Assembly: GCF_025631005.1 (NCBI RefSeq) | Contig: NZ_JAOTPL010000007.1 | Span: 73,871-137,870 of the forward strand | Source of the DNA: Haoranjiania flava | GTDB lineage: Bacteria > Bacteroidota > Bacteroidia > Chitinophagales > Chitinophagaceae | DNA length: 64,000 nt | Reading direction: 5' to 3' | In this document: one piece after another, positions 34,048 through 43,455 of the stretch | Numbering within the stretch: position 1 is the stretch's first letter | Layout of the letters: every line of letters begins with the position of its first letter | Program-made: the position numbers and the translations under genes | Notes under the pieces: generated by a model | Seen by the model: only the letters and a program-made list of their open reading frames with translations | The model's database searches: none | What the model was told of the DNA's origin: nothing

Positions 34048-36933
34048 ATGGAATATAATTTTCGTGAGATAGAAAAGAAGTGGCAACAAAAATGGATTGA
34101 CACACAAGCTTATAAAGTTGATAACAACAGCGATAAACCCAAGTATTATGTGCTGGACATGTTTCCTTACCCCAGCGGCGCCGGGCTGCATGTGGGCCAC
34201 CCGTTAGGATATATTGCCAGCGATATTTTTGCCCGCTATAAAAGACTGAAAGGCTACAATGTATTGCACCCGATGGGTTACGATGCATTCGGGCTGCCGG
34301 CAGAACAATATGCCATTGAGCATGGCGTGCACCCTGCAGTGAGTACAGCCAACAACATTACTACATTCGAAAAGCAACTGAACAATATAGGTTTTTGTTA
34401 TGACTGGTCAAGAAAAGTAAATACCAGCGAACCCGGCTATTACAAGTGGACGCAATGGATTTTCCTGCAACTGTTCAATAACTGGTACAACAGGCTGGAA
34501 GATAAGGCACAACCAATCAGTGTATTGGAAAATATTTTCCGCACTGAGGGTAATAAAAACCATGAATGCCCCGGCGACAGCGCTGTAAGCTTTACCGCCG
34601 AACAGTGGCAGAATTATGCTGAAAAAGAAAAAGCAGATATACTAATGCATTACCGCCTGTCTTATTGCGGCTATGGCGAAGTAAACTGGTGCGAAGCATT
34701 GGGCACCGTGCTGGCAAATGATGAAGTGGTGAATGGTGTTTCTGAAAGAGGCGGCCATCCTGTGGAAAAGCGAAAGTTGCGCCAGTGGTACCTGCGCATT
34801 ACCGAATATGCAGACAGGCTGCTGAAAGGACTGGAAACAGTGGACTTCAGCGATGCCATGAAAGAAATGCAAACCAACTGGATTGGCAAAAGCTCGGGCG
34901 CGGAGATTGATTTCCGCATTGCCGGAAAGGATAGTTTCAAACAACATCATAGCGACTCAGTTGAAAAGGTAGAAGGAGGCGCAATAGGGGCAACCATCCT
35001 TTCCAATAGTCCTTTGCAAGGGAGTGAGTTCCTCCGTGTTTACACTACCCGACCGGACACCATTTTCGGCGTAGATTTTATGGTAATTGCTCCTGAGCAT
35101 GAATTAGTGCAAAACATTACAACACCTCAGCAAAAAGAAGAGGTAGAAAAATACGTCACCTACGTTAAAAGCCGCAGCGAGCGTGAGCGTATGGCTGAAA
35201 AGCGCATCACGGGCTGCTTTACCGGTGCTTATGCACAACATCCTTTTGATGCAACCAAGCAAATCCCTATCTATATTTCTGAATATGTTTTAGCCGGCTA
35301 TGGCACGGGAGCCATCATGGCTGTGCCTTGCGGCGACGAGCGCGACCACAGGTTTGCCAGGCATTTTAATATTCCCATTACCAACATTATCGGCGATGCC
35401 TATGATGGGGAAAATGCCAACCCCGGCAAAGACGCTATACTGCAAAACAGCGGTTTTATTACTGGCATGGCTATGCGCGATGCCATAGACATAGTGATTG
35501 ATAAACTGGAAAAAATGGGCATCGGCAAAAGGAAAACCAACTACCGTATGCGCGATGCAGCTTTCAGCCGCCAGCGCTACTGGGGCGAGCCCTTCCCTAT
35601 TCTCTGGCGCGACGGCATTGCGTACCCTTTAGATGAGAAAGACCTTCCGCTGGAATTGCCTGTGGTAGACAGCTACGAGCCCGGCCCTTCAGGCGAAGGC
35701 CCGCTGGCAAATATGGACGACTGGAAACTGCAATACAACCAGGTTTGCGGCGGCGGATCAGACAGGATGATACTGGAGACCAACACCATGCCCGGCTATG
35801 CCGGCTCTTCCTGGTATTTCCTGAGGTACATGGACCCGCACAACGAAGCAGAATTTGCATCAAAGCAGGCTACAGATTACTGGAACCAGGTTGATCTTTA
35901 TATCGGTGGTACAGAGCATGCCGTAGGTCATTTGTTATACTCCCGCATGTGGACTAAGTTCTTGTACGACATCGGCAGGCTAAGCTTCGACGAGCCTTTC
36001 AAAAAACTGCTTAACCAGGGCATGATACAAGGTTCCAGCCGTTTTGTATACAGGATCAGGGGTACTGAAAAGTTTGTTTCTGAAAACCTGAAAGATGCCT
36101 ATGAAACCGATAAGATACATGTGGATGTGAACATGGTGGATGGTGTGGAGCTGGACATAGAAGCATTTAAGCAATGGAAAAACGGGGAGTATGCCAACGC
36201 AGAATTTATCCTGGAAAATGGTAAGTACATCTGCGGTGTGGAAGTAGAGAAAATGTCTAAATCTAAATTCAACACCGTAAACCCCGATGACCTGGTTGAG
36301 CGTTTTGGCGCAGATACATTCCGCATGTACGAGATGTTCTTAGGCCCGGTAGAACAAAGCAAGCCCTGGGATACCAAAGGCATTGAAGGCGTGCACCGCT
36401 TCCTGAAAAAGCTATGGAGATTATTTTACAAAGACAGCGGAGAAGCTATCTGGACAAATGACAGTCCCGCTGATATTGACCTGAAAATATTGCATAAAAC
36501 CATACGGAAAATAGAAACAGATACAGAACGTTATTCTTTCAATACGGCAGTATCAGCTTTTATGGTTTGTGTAAATGAATTAACTGAAGCTAAATGCCAT
36601 AAAAAAGCTATCCTGGAAAAGGTGCTGATCCTCCTCACACCTTATGCTCCACATATTGCAGAAGAACTATGGCACACGCTGGGAAATGAAACTTACGTCT
36701 TAGATGCTGCCTATCCTGTGTTTGAAGAAAAATATATCCGCGAAACTGCCAAAGACTATCCGGTAAGTATCAATGGCAAGGTGCGTACTAATATTGACAT
36801 TTCTCTTGAAGCTTCACAGGAAGAAGTTGAAGCAATTGTTTTACAAAATGAAACCGTTCAAAAGTGGATGGAAGCCAAGCCTATGAAGAAACTGATCTAT
36901 GTAAAAGGTAAAATGATCAATGTGGTGATATAG
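34048..36933 (+). CDS. leuS: Leucyl-tRNA synthetase
   Basis: From ATG 34048 the protein has 961 residues. The class I signature is PYPSGAGLHVGHPLGY (~41-57), the editing CP1 domain includes TTRPDTIFGVDFM (~330) and GTGAIMAVPCGDERD, and the KMSKS loop reads KMSKSKFN (~735). It charges tRNA-Leu. It is about 100 residues longer than E. coli LeuS (860) because of extra segments within the body, as in other Bacteroidota. The upstream in-frame TTG at 34036 is not needed. A terminator follows at 36955. Confidence 0.97.
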   Translation: MEYNFREIEKKWQQKWIDTQAYKVDNNSDKPKYYVLDMFPYPSGAGLHVGHPLGYIASDIFARYKRLKGYNVLHPMGYDAFGLPAEQYAIEHGVHPAVSTANNITTFEKQLNNIGFCYDWSRKVNTSEPGYYKWTQWIFLQLFNNWYNRLEDKAQPISVLENIFRTEGNKNHECPGDSAVSFTAEQWQNYAEKEKADILMHYRLSYCGYGEVNWCEALGTVLANDEVVNGVSERGGHPVEKRKLRQWYLRITEYADRLLKGLETVDFSDAMKEMQTNWIGKSSGAEIDFRIAGKDSFKQHHSDSVEKVEGGAIGATILSNSPLQGSEFLRVYTTRPDTIFGVDFMVIAPEHELVQNITTPQQKEEVEKYVTYVKSRSERERMAEKRITGCFTGAYAQHPFDATKQIPIYISEYVLAGYGTGAIMAVPCGDERDHRFARHFNIPITNIIGDAYDGENANPGKDAILQNSGFITGMAMRDAIDIVIDKLEKMGIGKRKTNYRMRDAAFSRQRYWGEPFPILWRDGIAYPLDEKDLPLELPVVDSYEPGPSGEGPLANMDDWKLQYNQVCGGGSDRMILETNTMPGYAGSSWYFLRYMDPHNEAEFASKQATDYWNQVDLYIGGTEHAVGHLLYSRMWTKFLYDIGRLSFDEPFKKLLNQGMIQGSSRFVYRIRGTEKFVSENLKDAYETDKIHVDVNMVDGVELDIEAFKQWKNGEYANAEFILENGKYICGVEVEKMSKSKFNTVNPDDLVERFGADTFRMYEMFLGPVEQSKPWDTKGIEGVHRFLKKLWRLFYKDSGEAIWTNDSPADIDLKILHKTIRKIETDTERYSFNTAVSAFMVCVNELTEAKCHKKAILEKVLILLTPYAPHIAEELWHTLGNETYVLDAAYPVFEEKYIRETAKDYPVSINGKVRTNIDISLEASQEEVEAIVLQNETVQKWMEAKPMKKLIYVKGKMINVVI

Positions 36934-37398
36934 TATCTTTATTTTACTTCTTTAAACAGCGGCGGAACTATGCCGTTGTTTTTTTTATATGGTTTTGATT
37001 AAAACGGGAGTAATAGTGATTTAAATCTCATAACAGATGTAAAATTAGGGCACATATTGGCTGCAACGTATGGATACGCTTCTCCCTGCTTCCCAATATC
37101 CACCGAAAAGCCGGTGAAGTGGCAGCAAAGGCGCCAAGAGATATAGTGTTTGCGAATACGGTAAATATGAAACCAATACTTTTAAATGTAAAGTGAAGCT
37201 TTATCTGGACGCTTTAAAAAAAGAATAAACGCTTTACTGATCTGCCTCAATACTACAACTTTTGGCAACAAAGAATAGAAGAAACTATTCCTGCTGAAGA
37301 ATATGCAAAAGATTTATGGATAAATAAAAGATACAATGTGATGAAAATTCATGATTTTTTCTTTTACTTTTGAAAGAATAAAATGTTTTGCTTACACA
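36934..37398. other. Decayed region with gene remnants
   Basis: After the leuS terminator there are broken reading frames with protein-like composition. One spans roughly 37025-37149 (LITDVKLGHILAATYGYAS...), another roughly 37220-37374 (FTDLPQYYNFWQQRIEET, then AKDLWINKRYNV). They are separated by stops and frame changes. I do not recognise the original family; the second fragment looks like the C-terminus of a lost gene. Confidence 0.5.
36955..36987 (+). terminator. Intrinsic terminator of leuS
   Basis: Stem AACAGCGGC/GCCGTTGTT (36955-36980, one G-T pair) followed by TTTTTT. It begins 21 bases after the leuS stop. Confidence 0.85.
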
Positions 37399-37713
37399 AT
37401 GAAGTACATGCTTTTGTTTTTTTCATTAACGATTTTTATCTACAATACAGCTACTTCACAAATTAAGTATTGGTCTCTTGAAGAATGTATTACCTATGCT
37501 ACCGCACATAATGTTTCTGTACAGCAGGCAGATGTTCAGGCACGTATAAGCGCTTTGCAGCTGGAGCAATCAAAAGCAGCTAAAATTCCTACACTCAGTT
37601 TCAGCACTAATGCAGGAGGTCAATTCGGACGTTCTATTAGTTTTGTCATATTTCAAATCCGTTTTGCTGTGTCTTTTTTATCCGAGGCGCAGCGCTACAA
37701 TGACTGCCAATAA
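37399..37713 (+). pseudogene. Truncated TolC-family outer-membrane protein
   Basis: From ATG 37399 there are 104 codons: a signal peptide (MKYMLLFFSLTIFIYNTATS) and the start of an outer-membrane efflux protein (WSLEECITYATAHNVSVQQADVQARISALQLEQSKAAKIP in parts, ~26-66), up to GGQFGRSI. A complete family member has about 440-480 residues. After residue ~82 the sequence changes to an unrelated tail (SFVIFQIRFAVSFLSEAQR) that ends in the second dispersed repeat. A -7 box TACTTTTG (37365-37372) is still present. The breakpoint suggests insertion or deletion mediated by the repeat. Confidence 0.8.
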
Positions 37714-37783
37714 ATAAATGTATAAACATTTTTTTAACTGCACAAATTAATTTTCACTTGCCAAGATAAGCCTAATACATGCA
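37704..37783 (+). repeat. Second dispersed repeat family, copy 2
   Basis: Begins TGCCAATAAATAAATGT and carries the palindrome AAATGT-ATAA-ACATTT. It aligns with 21324-21405 at about 80% by eye and includes the stop codon of the truncated TolC frame. Confidence 0.65.
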
Positions 37784-38180
37784 TACTAGACTATAAATAT
37801 TTTAAAATCAGCGTGTTATAATATTAAATTTTTACCAGCTTAGTTAAATTTTGGGGGGTTAATCGGTGCACTTTTTACCCTTTCAAACATACCGCTTTCA
37901 TTTTTTAAGTTCTTATCAGCAAACATATTTTGTAATTTGTTGTTACATCCATAGATGGCCATTTTTGGGTCATTGTTCAGAAGCTGTATGTTTGGTCAAG
38001 GGTGAAGCGTACAAACAGGCTTGCCTTCGGCAAGAACTGATGCCTGGTTTGTTTATGCAGGTTAGAGCAGTTTATTATTTCTGCAAATACCTGGAACAAA
38101 ACATCAGCAGAAGTATACTTGTAGGAAATCTTAAATGTTGAATATCGTGGCGCAACAACTAAAATGATTAGCCGGAATCA
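37784..38180. other. Intergenic, no gene supported
   Basis: About 400 AT-rich bases. A 91-codon frame at 37866-38141 has no family features and a composition like random DNA. Confidence 0.4.
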
Positions 38181-39419
38181 CTATTTGCTTTTATACTGGA
38201 AAATATTGTAAGGCAATGCTGTACCCGCAATTTTTAAAACTACCACGCCATGAGGCGCTACACTTTTGGTAAGCGTGCTGTCATAAGATCTTTTAAAAGT
38301 TTCTTTAGTCCATAAGTCTTTAGTGATATATCCTTTCGCAGGATTGATACCTACTGATTTCAGGTCAAAGCTGATATTTTTAGTTTCTTTTGTTCTGTTT
38401 AATAAGGCTACTGCTACTTCCCCGCTCATAGTTGATAGTAATGGCTTGCCCCAAACTTCGAGGTCGCCGTAATCGATTAAACGGCGCGCCTGGTATACAA
38501 ATGCGCTTTGGTTTAAGGCAATTATTTCGCGGTTGGTAATTATATCTTTTGTTTGCTGGGACATAGTAGTTAAGTCATTGCCGAGCAATAGCGGGGAATG
38601 CATCATGCACCACATAGAAAAGTGCGCTTTGTCTTCTTCATAAGTCATTCCTCTGCCCACCTGCAACATGTCCATATCGTTATAGTGCCCGTAAGAGCTG
38701 TATATCCATAAATCAGCGTTGATGTCAATGATGTTGAGTATAGACTCAAATTTGTTATCTATATCCCCGGAAATTCTCCACGAGTCTGCTACATTCGTTA
38801 CCCACTTCCCCGGAAATTGCCAGCGGCAAACATTATAAATTACAGAAGGCTTTATTTGCCTGGCCAGATTGCCTATTTGTGTATACCTTACCTCTTCGTC
38901 AAGTCCCATCCATTCTCCACCGCACCAGTCCACTTTTATAAAGTCAAAGTCCCATTCTTTGAGAAATAGATTCAGGTCCTGCTCATCATGCCCATACAAT
39001 CCCATCCCGGATCCAATAGTATCTTTATCCCAATACGATGCACATGTGTTGGCCCCCGCATCGGAATAGATACCTGCTTTCAGGCCTTTGGCATGTATGT
39101 AGCGCGCCAAACTTTTCATACCTCCCGGAAATCTTTTTTTATGAAAAAGAATTTTTCCATTGATGTCCCTGCCGCCAAAAAAGCCGTCATCAATATTAAT
39201 AAACCTATATCCTGCTTCTGTCAATTTAAGATTTACCAAGGCGTCGGCCTGTGCTTTTACGATGTCTTCATTAATATGGGCCCTGTAATGATTCCAGCTT
39301 GCCCATCCCATTAAGGGTGTTTTTAATTCTTTTGAACGATTACCGGCTTGCCTGGTTTGTGCATTTACCGACAGGGTAAGAAGAAAAAAAATGACCAGAG
39401 AATAGCGTTTTATAGGCAT
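38181..39419 (-). CDS. Secreted GH27 alpha-galactosidase
   Basis: The 412-residue protein has a signal peptide (MPIKRYSLVIFFLLTLSVNA). The GH27 barrel shows MGWASWNHYRAHINED (~37), FINIDDGF (~74), GLKAGIYSDAGANTCA (~110), the nucleophile Asp in FIKVDWCGG (~160) and the acid/base Asp in SWRISGDI (~214). A C-terminal beta domain (~320-400) follows. It hydrolyses terminal alpha-galactosides from plant oligo- or polysaccharides in the periplasm or outside. Alpha-N-acetylgalactosaminidase activity is possible in this family. No SusC/D pair is adjacent, so it is not in a visible polysaccharide utilisation locus. Confidence 0.92.
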   Translation of the reverse strand: MPIKRYSLVIFFLLTLSVNAQTRQAGNRSKELKTPLMGWASWNHYRAHINEDIVKAQADALVNLKLTEAGYRFINIDDGFFGGRDINGKILFHKKRFPGGMKSLARYIHAKGLKAGIYSDAGANTCASYWDKDTIGSGMGLYGHDEQDLNLFLKEWDFDFIKVDWCGGEWMGLDEEVRYTQIGNLARQIKPSVIYNVCRWQFPGKWVTNVADSWRISGDIDNKFESILNIIDINADLWIYSSYGHYNDMDMLQVGRGMTYEEDKAHFSMWCMMHSPLLLGNDLTTMSQQTKDIITNREIIALNQSAFVYQARRLIDYGDLEVWGKPLLSTMSGEVAVALLNRTKETKNISFDLKSVGINPAKGYITKDLWTKETFKRSYDSTLTKSVAPHGVVVLKIAGTALPYNIFQYKSK

Positions 39420-39476
39420 GGTACAGTTATCTTAATGTAATTTTTATCTTAATCATATCCATCACAAACTACCTGA

Positions 39477-39995
39477 TTATTCCTTTTTTTTCAGTTTAGG
39501 TATAGCAGGCGGCTTAATGGTTTTTACACTGGATTGCCTGAACAGTAAAACACTGATGGAAATGCCTATTGCCAGCGTGAACAAAAGCGAAGCGGTAAGC
39601 ACAAAATTATGCAGGGTATCATGCAACTCATTGGGGCTTTGGTTCAGGCCGGTCTCATCTGTAAGCCTGATAAGGCCAAGCATAGTACGGTAAGCATACA
39701 AACCCGGGATCATGGTGATGCATGCAGGCATCGTAAATACTACGGGCGGCGTATGTGCCCTGTGTGCAAACACAATGCCCAGCAACCCAATAATAGCAGT
39801 ACCACACATGGTAGAAGTAATTAGACCGAAATCAAATCCCTGGTGCAATAAAAAACGTATGCTGTGCCCCAGCCCGCCGAGCAAACCCGCTATCATCAAC
39901 ACTTTCCTGGGTGTATGAAACAGGCTGCCAAATCCTATCGCCACCAAAAATGCGAATGCAAAATCTTTGAGCATCAACAGTAAAATATTATCCAT
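39477..39995 (-). CDS. Threonine/serine exporter, small subunit (YjjB/ThrE C-half)
   Basis: The 172-residue membrane protein has about five helices and matches the C-terminal half of ThrE (DUF3815/YjjB), with GFGSLFHTPRKVLMIAGLLGG (in parts) near the start and MPACITMIPGLYAYRTMLGL (~95). In E. coli, YjjB and YjjP together export dicarboxylates; in corynebacteria the fused ThrE exports threonine and serine. The partner gene ends 3 bp upstream, so the halves form one transporter. The C-terminus is basic. Confidence 0.85.
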   Translation of the reverse strand: MDNILLLMLKDFAFAFLVAIGFGSLFHTPRKVLMIAGLLGGLGHSIRFLLHQGFDFGLITSTMCGTAIIGLLGIVFAHRAHTPPVVFTMPACITMIPGLYAYRTMLGLIRLTDETGLNQSPNELHDTLHNFVLTASLLFTLAIGISISVLLFRQSSVKTIKPPAIPKLKKKE

Positions 39996-39998
39996 CTC

Positions 39999-40772
39999 TT
40001 AAAAATTATGTATGCCGAAAATTAAAATTGAAAATGCCATGCCCACTGCAATACACAGCAACAGGAATGCACCGTAAAACCCCCGCTGTATAGAAGTAGA
40101 TACATAACCTTCTATCAGGTCTATTACCGAATTTACCAAAGGTACACCTGGCACCAGGTACAACACTGAAGTAGCCAAAGCTTTATCCGGTGCAGCTCCC
40201 AGGTCGTACACCACGTTTAGCGATACGATCATACTGGTAACAAATGCAGCAGCAGTTACGGCGATCATGATGTTGTATCTTCTCTTGGTTATTTCCTGGC
40301 GTACGATCAGCCCCAGCATGGAAGCGAAGAAGCTAAACAGCACGTCTATCCAGTTGCCGTCTGAAATGATGCAAAGCGAAGCGCAGGCCACGCCAACGCC
40401 CAACACAACCTGCCATCTCGGCAGATGCGGGCGTGACGATATCTCTTCAAATTCTTCTGCCACCTCGTTAAAAGAAAGCTTCTCATCATGCACCTTCCAG
40501 GAGAATACACTGATATCTGCCAGCGTATCAAAATGCACCAGGTGCCCTTTTACTTTTTTGTAGTGGGTAGAAGTTACGGTAGGATCGTCTTTGAATTTGG
40601 TAGTAAGGATCATACCCGAATAATCAAAAAATATTTCCGTATCAATGCCCATAGCATCGGCAATACGCCTTACATTGCGGTTGATCCTGCCACAGTGTGC
40701 ACCAGATTCAAGTAAAGTTGTGCCGATGTTAAGCAGCAGTTGATTGTGCTGTTCAATAGTAGTTTTTTCCAT
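39999..40772 (-). CDS. Threonine/serine exporter, large subunit (YjjP/ThrE N-half, DUF1212)
   Basis: The 257-residue protein begins with a cytoplasmic domain (NIGTTLLESGAHCGRINRNVRRIADAMGI in parts) typical of DUF1212. Four or five membrane helices follow from ~120, including the family motif YLVPGVPLVNSVIDLIEGY (~212). It pairs with the small subunit 3 bp downstream. Substrate (threonine/serine or dicarboxylates) cannot be decided from sequence. Confidence 0.87.
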   Translation of the reverse strand: MEKTTIEQHNQLLLNIGTTLLESGAHCGRINRNVRRIADAMGIDTEIFFDYSGMILTTKFKDDPTVTSTHYKKVKGHLVHFDTLADISVFSWKVHDEKLSFNEVAEEFEEISSRPHLPRWQVVLGVGVACASLCIISDGNWIDVLFSFFASMLGLIVRQEITKRRYNIMIAVTAAAFVTSMIVSLNVVYDLGAAPDKALATSVLYLVPGVPLVNSVIDLIEGYVSTSIQRGFYGAFLLLCIAVGMAFSILIFGIHNF

Positions 40773-40848
40773 TCGCTTTTACTAAATAACTGCCGCAAAA
40801 TTAATGTTTTGCAAGGGCTTTATCGAAATTTTTAAACAAACGATTGTA

Positions 40849-41826
40849 TCAGCATGCTGCAAAATAGGCAAGCTCTTCACTAAAATCAAGATTGGGGAAA
40901 CGGCTGCTATAGCTGCTCGTAAGCTCATGATAATGCTGCAAAAATTTCCTGTGCTGTTCGGAAGCAGCATTAAAAGGCCTGTGACTTTTAGCTATGGATA
41001 TTTTTCTAAACGCTTCGGCAAGTTGCTGTGTATCAGTATCCATGCAGCTTTCAGAAAATTTTTCCAGCACGAAAGCCGTTGCCTGATAGTTGGGATGAGC
41101 CAGGTCAATATCATAAAAACGGTAATCTCTTAAAACATCTATCACCAGCTCATAAGCAGGAAAATAATACAGCCTGTCAAACTTATTCACCAGGTGATGA
41201 ACCGCTTCTATCAGCCTGGCTTTGCTGCGGTTGTTATCCACTACTCCATCGCGCAAATGCCGCACCGGGCTGATGGTAAACATTACATGCAGGCCGGGAT
41301 TGAATTGCAGCAAACGATAGAGTGCCAGGTCAAATGCTGAGATAATTTCTTCAATACTGCAAAGATGCTTTTCAAATGTTTGTGCAGGCGCTTTGTGGCA
41401 ATTGGCTACAGGTACACGGCTGTCTGAAAGCTTGTAGGAAAATGCGGATCCCAATGTAATGATCAGCCACTTGCTCTTTTGTAAAAAATCATGCGCCTGT
41501 TGCTGCGATGCATTGATGCCCTGTAAACAGGCAGTTTTATCGGGATGTGAAAAACGGCTGTGGTGCTGCCAGCTATGCCAGGATTCATTCAGGTAAAACA
41601 GATCTTCTTCCCTGTATTTTTTATGATCGATATAGCTGACCAGGCTGCTGCACACACTTAAAGGATCGAACAAAATCCCATTGGGGTTTTGTAAAACATT
41701 GAACTTTACATTTTTTAAATGATTGCCGATATGCTCCGTGAAGCAGGATCCGGTCAGGAAAATTTGGTCGTTGTAGGTGATTGCGGGTTGCAAATCCGGT
41801 ATCTGTATGTTCGCGAAAAACTGCAT
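40849..41826 (-). CDS. GSCFA-domain protein
   Basis: The 325-residue protein contains the family motif FLTGSCFTEHIG (~24), which names the GSCFA domain, followed by NPNGILFDPLSV and LIITLGSAFSYKL (~120), then MFTISPVRHLRDGVVDNNRSK (in parts) and the C-terminal YDIDLAHPNYQATAFV. The domain is related to SGNH hydrolases, with Ser in GSCF and a C-terminal Asp/His. It may act on acylated glycans; function is not established. It is on the minus strand upstream of the exporter genes (76-bp gap). Confidence 0.85.
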   Translation of the reverse strand: MQFFANIQIPDLQPAITYNDQIFLTGSCFTEHIGNHLKNVKFNVLQNPNGILFDPLSVCSSLVSYIDHKKYREEDLFYLNESWHSWQHHSRFSHPDKTACLQGINASQQQAHDFLQKSKWLIITLGSAFSYKLSDSRVPVANCHKAPAQTFEKHLCSIEEIISAFDLALYRLLQFNPGLHVMFTISPVRHLRDGVVDNNRSKARLIEAVHHLVNKFDRLYYFPAYELVIDVLRDYRFYDIDLAHPNYQATAFVLEKFSESCMDTDTQQLAEAFRKISIAKSHRPFNAASEQHRKFLQHYHELTSSYSSRFPNLDFSEELAYFAAC

Positions 41827-41871
41827 GCTGCAAAGCTACTCAAAAATTTTCCTAAAAAACTTCCTAAAAGA

Positions 41872-41915
41872 TTTGGCAAACTAAATAAATTAGTATATTT
41901 GCTAAATAAATTAGT
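41872..41915 (+). promoter_or_regulatory. Promoter and repeated operator of the S24-type repressor gene
   Basis: -33 TTTG (41872-41875) and -7 TATATTTG (41894-41901) are 18 bp apart. The 14-mer CTAAATAAATTAGT occurs at 41881-41894 and again at 41902-41915, exactly 21 bp apart, flanking the -7 box. Each has the dyad ends CTAA/TTAG. Two helical turns between copies fits cooperative repressor binding. Confidence 0.65.
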
Positions 41916-41939
41916 TGTACAAATAAAAACTTTTTTACT

Positions 41940-42698
41940 ATGAGCTACGCCGGAAAAAATTTACGCTACCTCAGAAAGTTAAGAGGCTGGACCCAGGATC
42001 AGTTTGCAGGCAAATTAGACATCAAACGCTCCCTGCTGGGCGCTTACGAAGAAGAGCGTGCAGAACCGCGCATTGATATTCTTGAAAAAGTATGCAGCAT
42101 TTTTAAACTTAGCCTGGACGATGTTTTATTGAAAGACATTTCTGTACCTAATGGTGGCGGCGCCTACATTGACAAGCGGCGCGCTATGAAAATCTCAAAA
42201 GCAGAAACCAATGAAATCCAGTTTGTACCTGTCAAAGCCGCAGCAGGGTACCTTGCAGGCTATGCCGACACGGAGTTCCTGGATGAACTGAATACCTTTA
42301 CCCTGCCTATGCTTGCACCCGGGTATTACCGCGCGTTTGAGATCGTGGGCGACAGTATGCTGCCAACACCAAGCGGCAGCGTGATTGTAGGAGAAAAAGT
42401 GGAGAACGTGGAGGAGATAAAAAATCAGAATCCTTACGTGGTTGTTTCCAAAAGCAACGGTATTGTTTACAAAAGAGTTTCCCGCAACAATAAAGTAAAG
42501 GATAAGATCACGCTGATCAGCGATAATCCCATGTACGAGCCTTACAACGTACAGCTTGATGATGTGCTGGAACTGTGGAAAGCGCAGATGATCATTACCA
42601 AGGCAGAAAAACAAAACCGCTGGGATGTAAACCAGCTGGCCAATATGGTGACCAACCTGCAGGAACAGGTAACTACTATGAAGAAGAAAATGAATTAG
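41940..42698 (+). CDS. XRE-family repressor with S24 LexA/CI-like peptidase domain
   Basis: The 252-residue protein has an N-terminal HTH (LRYLRKLRGWTQDQFAGKL...RSLLGAYEEERAEPRIDIL in parts, ~8-48). After a linker comes an S24 domain with a putative cleavage region AAAGYLAGY (~100), the catalytic Ser in EIVGDSMLPTPSG (~138) and the Lys in GIVYKRVS (~178). A C-terminal coiled coil ends in MKKKMN. This is the build of LexA/CI-type repressors that self-cleave on DNA damage, though such proteins in Bacteroidota may respond to other signals. No phage genes are near, so it looks chromosomal. Confidence 0.88.
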   Translation: MSYAGKNLRYLRKLRGWTQDQFAGKLDIKRSLLGAYEEERAEPRIDILEKVCSIFKLSLDDVLLKDISVPNGGGAYIDKRRAMKISKAETNEIQFVPVKAAAGYLAGYADTEFLDELNTFTLPMLAPGYYRAFEIVGDSMLPTPSGSVIVGEKVENVEEIKNQNPYVVVSKSNGIVYKRVSRNNKVKDKITLISDNPMYEPYNVQLDDVLELWKAQMIITKAEKQNRWDVNQLANMVTNLQEQVTTMKKKMN

Positions 42699-42959
42699 TG
42701 CTGTTTATTTTATGTTGTCTTTCGTATTTGCATCTCAATGACGCTTAGTCCTTTTTAGTCGCGCATGTAGGAAGTTAATCAATCAGCAGAAATGAATGCT
42801 ATTTCCTGTAAAACATATTCATAATTCGCGAAGAGCGGTGAGGGCGTCTAAACAGCTGATATAGGCTTTATATCAACGAAAATTAATTTTCTGAATATAA
42901 TTTTCTTTTTTCTAATTTAATTATGATATTTGTTATCATCGATAAAATAAAATAGCTAT
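42699..42959. other. Intergenic with one hairpin
   Basis: A perfect hairpin TGATATA-GGCTT-TATATCA lies at 42857-42875 without a T run. CGCGAAGAGCG at about 42828 matches the hairpin arm region near 17759. No gene seen. Confidence 0.45.
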
Positions 42960-43310
42960 ATGAAACAAATTATAATTACTTTATTGGTGTTCATGACTCT
43001 GCTATCGTGTCAAAAAGAAGCTGTAAATCAATCCTATCAAGCATCTTTTGAAATTTCACCTTATATAGAATATGTCGGGCCAAGGCCTCCGGCTGCTGCG
43101 GATGCTCCCAAAAATATTCCTGCTATGCGAGTAACCGATTTACGGACAAAGGAAACCTTTACGCTAACCTTAGGGGAGATTAAGGGTTTTACTTTTGAAG
43201 AAGGTTTCAAATATATCCTCATAGTTGAGGTGACAATATTAGCCAACCCGCCGATGGATGGAGATATAAATGAATATACGTTGGTTAAAATAGTTTCTAA
43301 AGAAAAGTAA
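42960..43310 (+). CDS. Small lipoprotein, unknown function
   Basis: I do not recognise this 116-residue protein. It has a lipoprotein signal (MKQIIITLLVFMTLLSC, lipid Cys 17). The mature part has a proline/alanine-rich turn (GPRPPAAADAPKNIPA, ~42) and alternating hydrophobic residues typical of a small beta domain (FTLTLGEIKGFTFEEGFKY in parts). Its neighbours (S24 repressor, arsM) give no functional clue. Confidence 0.65.
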   Translation: MKQIIITLLVFMTLLSCQKEAVNQSYQASFEISPYIEYVGPRPPAAADAPKNIPAMRVTDLRTKETFTLTLGEIKGFTFEEGFKYILIVEVTILANPPMDGDINEYTLVKIVSKEK

Positions 43311-43455
43311 TTAATCCAATATTATTAAAGGGATGCGTTGATTTGGGTATTGTGCATATTTTTGACTAATTAGAAATTTCTGTCAGTTCAGTTGTTCTTT
43401 GCTATTCGGAATTTGCTATGCAAAAGTTGATGATTCTTAATCTTCCCAAAACTTT

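Noticed and set aside
37866..38141. 91-codon plus-strand frame in the gap before the GH27 gene
   Set aside because: No start signal, no conserved motif and random-looking composition rich in Cys, His and Phe.
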